Source of the DNA: Elusimicrobiota bacterium | GTDB lineage: Bacteria > Elusimicrobiota > Elusimicrobia > UBA1565 | Length of the DNA: 64,000 nucleotides | Assembly (NCBI GenBank): GCA_003450735.1 | Contig: DMEZ01000032.1 | Span: 12,457-76,456 of the forward strand | Direction: 5' to 3' | Shown: positions 58,259-64,000 of the stretch, piece after piece | Layout: each line of letters opens with the position of its first letter | How positions within the stretch are numbered: the first letter of the stretch is position 1 | The notes under the pieces: generated by a model | Told to the model about the DNA's origin: nothing | The model's database searches: none | What the model saw: the letters and a program-made list of their open reading frames with translations, nothing else | Translations under genes and position numbers: made by a program

Positions 58259-59826
58259 AGCTCATCCTCGACTCGAAAGCCCTGGAGGCGGAGCTCGCGC
58301 AGGCCCAGCGCCGCCTGGCCGCCGCCGGCCTGCCCGGAACCTTGGCCTCGGTGGACCCCGGCGCTTTCGGCACGACCCCGCTCAACCTCCAGGCCCTCGA
58401 CGCGCTGGCCCAGGCCCTGGCGACGTCCCTGGCCGCGGCCAAGGCCCCCGAGACCGCCGGCCTGCCGCCCTCCTACTTCGGCGTGGTCTTCGCCGAGGAG
58501 GCCGCCGACCGCCTGCGGGGGCTCGGGGACTTCAGCGACCCGCCCGAGGGGGCGGGCCTCAAGCCCGATCAGTACCGCGAGCTCGCCGCCTCCCCGCCCG
58601 ACGCCCTTCTCGAGACGATGCTCGAGGACTGCGCCTCCTTCCTCCGCTTCTACCAGAAGCACCCCGACAGCGCCAAGCGCCTGACCCGCGACGCCGAGGC
58701 CGCCCGCTGTCTGCACTCCCACCTGCGGCTCATGGCGCGCCTGCTGCGCCGGCTCTCGCCCGAACCCGCCGACGCGCGGCTGGACACGCCCCGATTGCGC
58801 TTCACGGGGACGCGCGCCGCCCCGCTGGGCGGGGAGGAGCCCGGCGGCCTCCTGCCGCTCACCTTCGACGACATCGTCGGAAACGAGGAGTTCGTCAAGG
58901 CGGGGAAGCGCCTGGCCCGCGACGTCGCCGGCTTCGACCTCAAGGCGGGGGAGAACCCGAAGAAGGTGCGCAACCAGGTGCTCTTCGTTCTGGGGACGCC
59001 CGGCTGCGGCAAGACCGCGACGGCCCACGCCATCGGCCGCTACTTCCTCGACCTCTGCGGCAAGGCGGGCCTGGAGGCCCGCATCCGGGTCATCCGGCGG
59101 ACCGACTGGGCCTCGGCCTACCAGAACCAGTCGGCCAACACCCTCCTCGACATCTTCAAGAACGAGGTGTTCAACGCCCCGGGAGTCTGCGGGGTGTACT
59201 GGCCCGACATCGACACGGCCTTCGCGGCGCGGGGGGACTCCGACATCCGCCAGGAGGAGAAATCCATCCTCGGGACGCTCTTCGGCATCCTCGACGGGAC
59301 GGTGGGGCCCCGCAACGGCCGCTGGTTCCTCATCTGCGACGCCAACACCCTGAACATGGACGAGGCGACCCTGAGCCGCATCTCGCAGAACCCCATCAAG
59401 GCCCTGGGCCCGACCCGGCCGGAGGACTTCGTGCGCCTGCTCAGGGACGTGAAGCTCAAGGGCAAGGAGGCGTGGATGCCCATCACGCCGGCGCAGTGGC
59501 AGGCCCTCGGCGAGCGCTGCGTGGCCGAGAAGCTCTCGGGGCGCGCGGCCGACCACCTCGCCGGGCGCATCCTCACCGAGATGGAGGACTTCGAGGAGCC
59601 CGACGAGTACTTCTCCATGACCCTCGAGCAGAAGCGCAAGCTCATCGCCGAGCTCTCGAGGCCGGTCGGCTCCGAGCGCGTCCTGCAGATGATCGAGGAG
59701 TACTGCCGCTTCGAGCGGGACTCCCAGCGCAAGAGCGAGGAGGCGCGCTTCCAGAACCGCGTCAAGGAGATCCGCTTCCACCTCTCCGCACAGCGCGCGG
59801 CTCTGGGGCCGGAGGCGGGTGGCTAG
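58255..59826 (+). CDS. AAA+ ATPase with atypical Walker B
   Basis: The protein has 523 residues. An unrecognised N-terminal region (to about 200) precedes an AAA+ domain: a start strand LTFDDIVGNEEFVKAG, Walker A GTPGCGKT (247-254), the region expected to be Walker B GVYWPDID (313-320), and sensor-1-like LICDANT (Asn364). The usual DE pair of Walker B is not clear: an aligned Glu is replaced, which may slow or abolish ATP hydrolysis. A C-terminal helical region (about 400-520) follows. It overlaps the Hsp90-like gene by 8 bases. Confidence 0.82.
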   Translation: MKLILDSKALEAELAQAQRRLAAAGLPGTLASVDPGAFGTTPLNLQALDALAQALATSLAAAKAPETAGLPPSYFGVVFAEEAADRLRGLGDFSDPPEGAGLKPDQYRELAASPPDALLETMLEDCASFLRFYQKHPDSAKRLTRDAEAARCLHSHLRLMARLLRRLSPEPADARLDTPRLRFTGTRAAPLGGEEPGGLLPLTFDDIVGNEEFVKAGKRLARDVAGFDLKAGENPKKVRNQVLFVLGTPGCGKTATAHAIGRYFLDLCGKAGLEARIRVIRRTDWASAYQNQSANTLLDIFKNEVFNAPGVCGVYWPDIDTAFAARGDSDIRQEEKSILGTLFGILDGTVGPRNGRWFLICDANTLNMDEATLSRISQNPIKALGPTRPEDFVRLLRDVKLKGKEAWMPITPAQWQALGERCVAEKLSGRAADHLAGRILTEMEDFEEPDEYFSMTLEQKRKLIAELSRPVGSERVLQMIEEYCRFERDSQRKSEEARFQNRVKEIRFHLSAQRAALGPEAGG

Positions 59827-61519
59827 GAAGAGCGCGGGCTCGACCCTCTCCGCGCAGGGGATGGTCAAGGACCTCGTCAGCCAGTTCTCCGACCCGCTCG
59901 ACTTCTACCGGGAGCTCATCCAGAACTCCATCGACGCCGGCTCCAACCGCATCGACGTGGTCGTCGAGTGCGCCCCGGGGCCCGGGAACCGGCTCCTTGT
60001 GAAGGCCTCCGTCGAGGACGACGGGGAGGGGATGGACGAGAAGACCATCGACGGCTACCTGCTCGTCCTCTTCAAATCCTCCAAGGAGGACGACCTCACC
60101 AAGATCGGCAAGTTCGGCATCGGCTTCGTCTCGGTGTTCGCGCCCCAGCCGAAGCTGGTGCGCATCCTCACGGCCAAGAGCGGGGAGAGCTGGCGGCTCG
60201 ACTTCCCCAACTACCGGCGCTACGAGAAGTACCGCCTGCGGGAGCCCCGCGAGGGTACCCGGGTCGAACTGCACCTGGACCTCTCGCGGGAAGAGTACGA
60301 GCGCTTCGTCCAGGGCTCGCTCAAGAAGGTCCGCTACTGGTGCAAGCACGCCGAGACCCGGATCTTCTTCCAGGAGCGCCCCAAGGACCCCGAGCCGGCC
60401 CTCGTCAACGAGCCCTTCGGCCTGGAAGGGGAGAGCCTGCGCTACTCGGAAGAGGGCACCGAGATCGCCCTCGCCTTCTCCGAGGAGCCGGAGCCCTTCT
60501 ACGGCTTCTACAACCGGGGCCTGACGCTCAAGGAGGGGAAGGAGCTCTTCTTCCCCGGGGTCGCCTTCAAGGTGAAGTCCCGCTGGCTGGAGCACACCCT
60601 CACCCGGGACAACGTGATGCGGGACAAGAATTTCCAGAAGACCCTGGGCCTCGTGCGCCGCCTGAGCGAAACGGACCTCGCAGAGAAGCTCGAGACCGAG
60701 CTCGAGGCCCTCGCCCGCGAGGCCGACCCGGCCAAGGCCGCCCGGGAGTGGAGCCGGCGCCTGCCCTGCCTCAAAGCGCTCTTCGAGGGCTTCTGGGCCA
60801 AACGCAAGCGCGCCGACTGGAAGCTCATCCCGACGGTGGAGGGCCGCGCCCTCTCGATGAGCGAGGTCCGGCGGGCCGCCGCCCTCTCGGGGGGCAAGCT
60901 CTACCACGACGCCGCCCGGACCCCGGTCGCGGCCAAGCTCCTCTCCAAGGGCGTCCCCGTCCTCCTGACAGGCCCCTGGCTCGGCGAGCTCGAGGCCTTC
61001 GGCGGCGAAGGCCACGTTTTCGAGGCCTCGAGCGCCTTCATCCTGCCCCGGCTCATCAAGGAGTCGGAAGTGCCGATGCAGCTTCGCACCTTCCTGACCA
61101 CCCTGCGCTGGGCCGACAAGGACTCGGGCGCCAAGTACCGGAGCATCCAGGCCGCCGACTTCGCCTACCCGGGCTCCTCCATCTCGGAGCGCATGTTCGT
61201 GGCGCAGAGGGCGCCGGGAGAGCTGAGCTCTCCCGCCGAGCGCCCGCGCTCGTCCTTGCTCTGGTTCGGCAAGGAGAGCCTGCACGCGCTCATCAACCCT
61301 TCCGACTCCTTCGTGCGCTCCCTGGCCGTTCTGCACGAGACCCGCCCGGGTTTGGCCGCCTACCTCTGCCTGAAGGTCCTGCACCTCACGGACGGCGAGG
61401 TGCCGCCCGGCCAGGAGGAGCGCTTCTGCAACCTCGCCGAGAAGCTCGAAGAGCGCCTGCTCGCCTCGGCGCTCAAGCTCGACTCCGCCTCGGCCATCGC
61501 CCTGGGGAGGGCCCGGTGA
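59819..61519 (+). CDS. Hsp90-like GHKL ATPase
   Basis: The protein has 566 residues from GTG 59819. The Bergerat-fold motifs are complete: N box RELIQNSIDAG (31-41; Glu32, Asn36), G1 DDGEGM (67-72), G2 GKFGIGF (97-103) and G3 GTR (146-148). A middle domain resembling Hsp90 follows, with LTRDNVMRDK (about 261-270), then a C-terminal part (about 330-566) that I do not recognise. It is not HtpG itself: the C-terminal dimerisation region does not match. The GTG overlaps the AAA+ stop, and its own stop overlaps the degenerate paralog's GTG. Confidence 0.85.
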   Translation: MARKSAGSTLSAQGMVKDLVSQFSDPLDFYRELIQNSIDAGSNRIDVVVECAPGPGNRLLVKASVEDDGEGMDEKTIDGYLLVLFKSSKEDDLTKIGKFGIGFVSVFAPQPKLVRILTAKSGESWRLDFPNYRRYEKYRLREPREGTRVELHLDLSREEYERFVQGSLKKVRYWCKHAETRIFFQERPKDPEPALVNEPFGLEGESLRYSEEGTEIALAFSEEPEPFYGFYNRGLTLKEGKELFFPGVAFKVKSRWLEHTLTRDNVMRDKNFQKTLGLVRRLSETDLAEKLETELEALAREADPAKAAREWSRRLPCLKALFEGFWAKRKRADWKLIPTVEGRALSMSEVRRAAALSGGKLYHDAARTPVAAKLLSKGVPVLLTGPWLGELEAFGGEGHVFEASSAFILPRLIKESEVPMQLRTFLTTLRWADKDSGAKYRSIQAADFAYPGSSISERMFVAQRAPGELSSPAERPRSSLLWFGKESLHALINPSDSFVRSLAVLHETRPGLAAYLCLKVLHLTDGEVPPGQEERFCNLAEKLEERLLASALKLDSASAIALGRAR

Positions 61520-64000
61520 GACGCTCCGAAGAGCTCATCGAGGCGGGCTCCTTCCGGGTCGACCGGAGCCGGGCGCTCGACAAGCTGATGCGCTTCCAGC
61601 TCCCCGACCCGGGGATGTACCTGCTCCCCTGGCTCCGAGCGGCCATCGCGAGCGGCCCCGAGCGCATCGCCGTGGACGCCGTCCAGGGTTCGCAGGCGGG
61701 CGTCGAGGTCCGCTTCGGCGGCAAGCCGTTCACGCGGGAGGAGCTCCAGGACCCCTACGCCTGCCTCTTCGACAAGCGCAGCCCCGAGAACGCGCGGAAC
61801 CGGGACCTCGCGGTCGGAATCCTTTCCGTCCTCCGGCTCAAGCCGCTCTCGGTCAGCGTCTTCTCCGGCCCCCCGGAGCAGCGCTTCCGACTGAAGGTCG
61901 AATCGCTGGAGAAGGAGAGCGTCGAGCCGAGCGTCGACCCGGTGCGGCAGACCGTGCTCCGCGTGCTCTGGACGGACTCCTCGCGGGCCCGGTCCATGGT
62001 CGAGGGGCAGCTCGCGAACCTGCCCAGCCGCTGCGAGGCGAGCCCCGTCCCCATCTTCCTGCGCGGGAGCGAGCTCAAGCGCTCGCGCCGCTTCGCGGGC
62101 GACCTCGAGGGCCTCTATTTCGAGGAGGACGGGGTGCACGGCTGGCTGAGCATCCCGCCCTACCTCACGACCGAGAGCCTGCTCTTCGCCTACAGCCGCG
62201 GCATCGCCCTCAACTCGGCGGTCGAGACGCCCCTGCCCCTCGCGCAGGTGAAAGGCTACATCAACGACGACGAGTTCGCCCTGAACGCCTCCCAGACGGG
62301 GATCGTGCGCAACGCGCGCTATAAGCGCACGATGGATTTGGTCGCGGCCCAGGCCGAGGAGCTGCTCCTCAAGGTCGCCCGCGGCCAGCTCCAGGCCCTC
62401 ACGGCGACCGCCGCCCGCCTGGAGGACGGGCGCGTCTTCTCGGCTTGGAGGGACCGCCTCTCGCGCGGAGCCGCGGCGGAACAGTCGAGCCTCTTCGACC
62501 TCACGGCCGCGGCCGTCCGGAAGGCCGTCTACCCGATATTCGGCAAGGACGCCGACGAGTTCGCCTCCACCCTTTCGACGGTCCGCTGGGACGCGCGCGT
62601 GACGGCCTGGCTCAGGGACGCCGGCCGCAAGCTCACGACCTACGAGGGTGACGCCGGCCGCCCCTGCCTCAAGGCCCTGTGGGAGGCGCCGGTCTACCTG
62701 AGCGCGAAAGGCGGCATCCTGAGCTTGCGGGACATCGACCTGCAGAGCCGCCGGCTCGGCTACGTCCCCTTCACGCGAGCGCCGCTGAAAGAGCTCGCCC
62801 TCCCCTTCGAGGCCGTCTGGTGCACGACCGAGGGAGAGCAGGCCGAGCTGGCCGTCCGCTTCAAGGGCCAGTTGAGGAACATCGCCGCCGCGTCGGGCAG
62901 GCTGGAGCCCTGGGTGAGCGTCGCGAAGCCTCCCCAGGCCCCGGCCGGGCAGGAGAAGGCTTCGGCTCCGGCCGTCTTCGCTCGCGCCGACGGCCCCGCC
63001 CCGACCCTCGAACGCGCCGGCCTCACGGACCTGCTCATCCGCGACAGCCTGCCCCAGGAGGCCGGCGGCCCCGCCGGAGAGGTCGGGCTCTCCGCGCATC
63101 CGCCCGCGCGCAACGCCAAGCTGTACTTCTTCCAAGGCCCCGTCCCGGCCGGTTTCACCGAGGTCGAGAGCCTCCTCCGCTTCGAGGCCGCCTGCAGCCG
63201 CCCGGTCCCCGAGTGGGACCGCCGCGCCGAGGCGCCGCTCGACAAGGCGCTCTTCCAGCGCCTGCGCGAGCTGGCTCTGCAGACGGCGGAAGGGCTCTAC
63301 CGGAGGCTGGCCGCGGAATACGACCCGTGGAAGGTCACCCAGCGCAACCGCGCGGTCCGCACGCATCTGCTCGACGCCATGGCCCATGCCCGGGACACGC
63401 GCTGGGTCGACGAGCTCAAGCTCTTCGACCTCGTGGACGCCTGGCTCACGCGCCCCCAGCTGCTGGAGATGCTCGCCAAGCAGGGCGCCCTGTTCACCGC
63501 GCAGGGCCGGGAGAAGGCCTCGACGCCGGCGGGGAGGCGGGTCCTCGTCATCGACGAGGCCCTGCAGAAGGTCCTCCCGCTCATCCTGCCGGAAGCGAGC
63601 CTCTTTCCCATCCCGGGAGCGGAGGGCCAGGGGCTGCTCTTCCTCCGCCTGGGCCCGCAGCGCTGCTCCCACCCTTCCGCGGGGAAGTTCGAGTGCCTGC
63701 TGGAGAAGGCGGTCGCGAACCGGCGCTACCACCTCTGCGCCCAGGTGGAGCCCGCCGAGGCCGAGGTGGAGTTCCCCTGGGGACGGTGCCGCGCTTACGT
63801 GGAGGGCGCCGGCCAGGGGCCGCGCGTCGAGGAGAGCACGGACGTCGTCGGCATGGAGCTGCTCGCCTCGCTCGTCCAGCGCCATGGCCTGCTCCACGAC
63901 CGCCCGCTGCACCCCGCCCGCCGGCTTTTGCTCAGGCTCGCCGGCCGCTACCTGGCCCCCTGGTCGGAAGGCGTCCCGAAGGACATGAGGGGCGGGGCCG
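61516..64000 (+). CDS. Degenerate Hsp90-like protein, long paralog (partial)
   Basis: The frame is open for 828 codons from GTG 61516 (GTGA overlap) to the window end, with no stop. The first 280 residues are collinear with the 37764 protein (SFRVDRSRAL, FGGKPFTREELQDPYACLF, ALNASQTGIVRNARYKR near 255-270) and, more distantly, with the N and middle domains of the 59819 ATPase. The GHKL ATP motifs are absent. The remaining 550 residues are not recognised. It is likely an inactive partner subunit of the neighbouring Hsp90-like ATPase. Confidence 0.8.
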   Translation, partial: MRRSEELIEAGSFRVDRSRALDKLMRFQLPDPGMYLLPWLRAAIASGPERIAVDAVQGSQAGVEVRFGGKPFTREELQDPYACLFDKRSPENARNRDLAVGILSVLRLKPLSVSVFSGPPEQRFRLKVESLEKESVEPSVDPVRQTVLRVLWTDSSRARSMVEGQLANLPSRCEASPVPIFLRGSELKRSRRFAGDLEGLYFEEDGVHGWLSIPPYLTTESLLFAYSRGIALNSAVETPLPLAQVKGYINDDEFALNASQTGIVRNARYKRTMDLVAAQAEELLLKVARGQLQALTATAARLEDGRVFSAWRDRLSRGAAAEQSSLFDLTAAAVRKAVYPIFGKDADEFASTLSTVRWDARVTAWLRDAGRKLTTYEGDAGRPCLKALWEAPVYLSAKGGILSLRDIDLQSRRLGYVPFTRAPLKELALPFEAVWCTTEGEQAELAVRFKGQLRNIAAASGRLEPWVSVAKPPQAPAGQEKASAPAVFARADGPAPTLERAGLTDLLIRDSLPQEAGGPAGEVGLSAHPPARNAKLYFFQGPVPAGFTEVESLLRFEAACSRPVPEWDRRAEAPLDKALFQRLRELALQTAEGLYRRLAAEYDPWKVTQRNRAVRTHLLDAMAHARDTRWVDELKLFDLVDAWLTRPQLLEMLAKQGALFTAQGREKASTPAGRRVLVIDEALQKVLPLILPEASLFPIPGAEGQGLLFLRLGPQRCSHPSAGKFECLLEKAVANRRYHLCAQVEPAEAEVEFPWGRCRAYVEGAGQGPRVEESTDVVGMELLASLVQRHGLLHDRPLHPARRLLLRLAGRYLAPWSEGVPKDMRGGA

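Overview
The window is G+C-rich (about two thirds or more by eye), densely coded bacterial chromosome. It has short spacers, many ATGA or GTGA start/stop overlaps, and mostly housekeeping and cell-envelope genes. An outer membrane is implied by an Omp85-type barrel, AsmA, TonB/ExbBD, AMIN/SPOR and TRAP-associated lipoprotein genes. The abundance of TPR proteins and TPR-receptor Ser/Thr kinases, plus a Treponema-like TPR-associated TRAP transporter, would suit an Elusimicrobiota-like or similar lineage. That placement is an inference and is not proven by any marker gene here.

Layout. 1-2161 (minus): MoxR ATPase, DUF58/vWA and BatA-type membrane protein operon. 2198-4099 (plus): ExbB, ExbD, TonB-like protein and a 50-residue zinc protein. 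4155-7300: a tRNA-Ser(GCT) gene plus the start of an ArfB-like release-factor gene occurs twice as 149-bp direct repeats, flanking a single PocR-PAS-kinase-receiver gene; the second copy leads into the intact release-factor gene. 7297-14121 (minus): bacterioferritin, a secreted subtilase and two adjacent TPR-receptor kinases. 14233-18449 (plus): ClpS-like adaptor, large TPR protein and MetF. 18450-19090: a small lower-GC nucleotidyltransferase pair. 19156-23996: Omp85 barrel, AsmA and a GspF-like protein.

23998-30411 (minus): two envelope proteins, malic enzyme, and an M48 peptidase / chagasin-like / ATP-grasp operon. 30471-34048: a complete TPR-associated TRAP transporter (TatT lipoprotein, DctP, DctQ, DctM), then a LOG-family gene. 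34967-38618: an operon of a TPR protein, a B12-binding radical-SAM-like protein that lacks the iron-sulfur cysteines, and an Hsp90-like protein with no recognisable ATP site. 38693-43771: subtilase, lipase-like and unknown envelope genes. 43813-47064: Pit phosphate transporter, DUF47 regulator and PhoR/PhoB, with a PHO-box-like repeat between phoR and the DUF47 gene.

47126-52339: four unfamiliar membrane or coiled-coil genes, one combining a FliF-like region, an internal lipobox and TPRs. 52459-56168: YggS, DUF167, MtnA, an orphan GAF-like sensor and an AMIN-SPOR protein. 56200 to the window end: a tightly overlapping operon with a coiled-coil protein, an unknown protein, an AAA+ ATPase with an odd Walker B, an Hsp90-like GHKL ATPase and a long degenerate Hsp90-like paralog that runs off the end. 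This last operon, together with the paralog at 37764, is the best candidate here for an undescribed system.

Many genes start within about three bases of where a -10-like hexamer predicts transcription to begin, with no Shine-Dalgarno sequence. This suggests frequent leaderless or near-leaderless initiation, and I used it to choose several starts. No spacer exceeds 300 bases.
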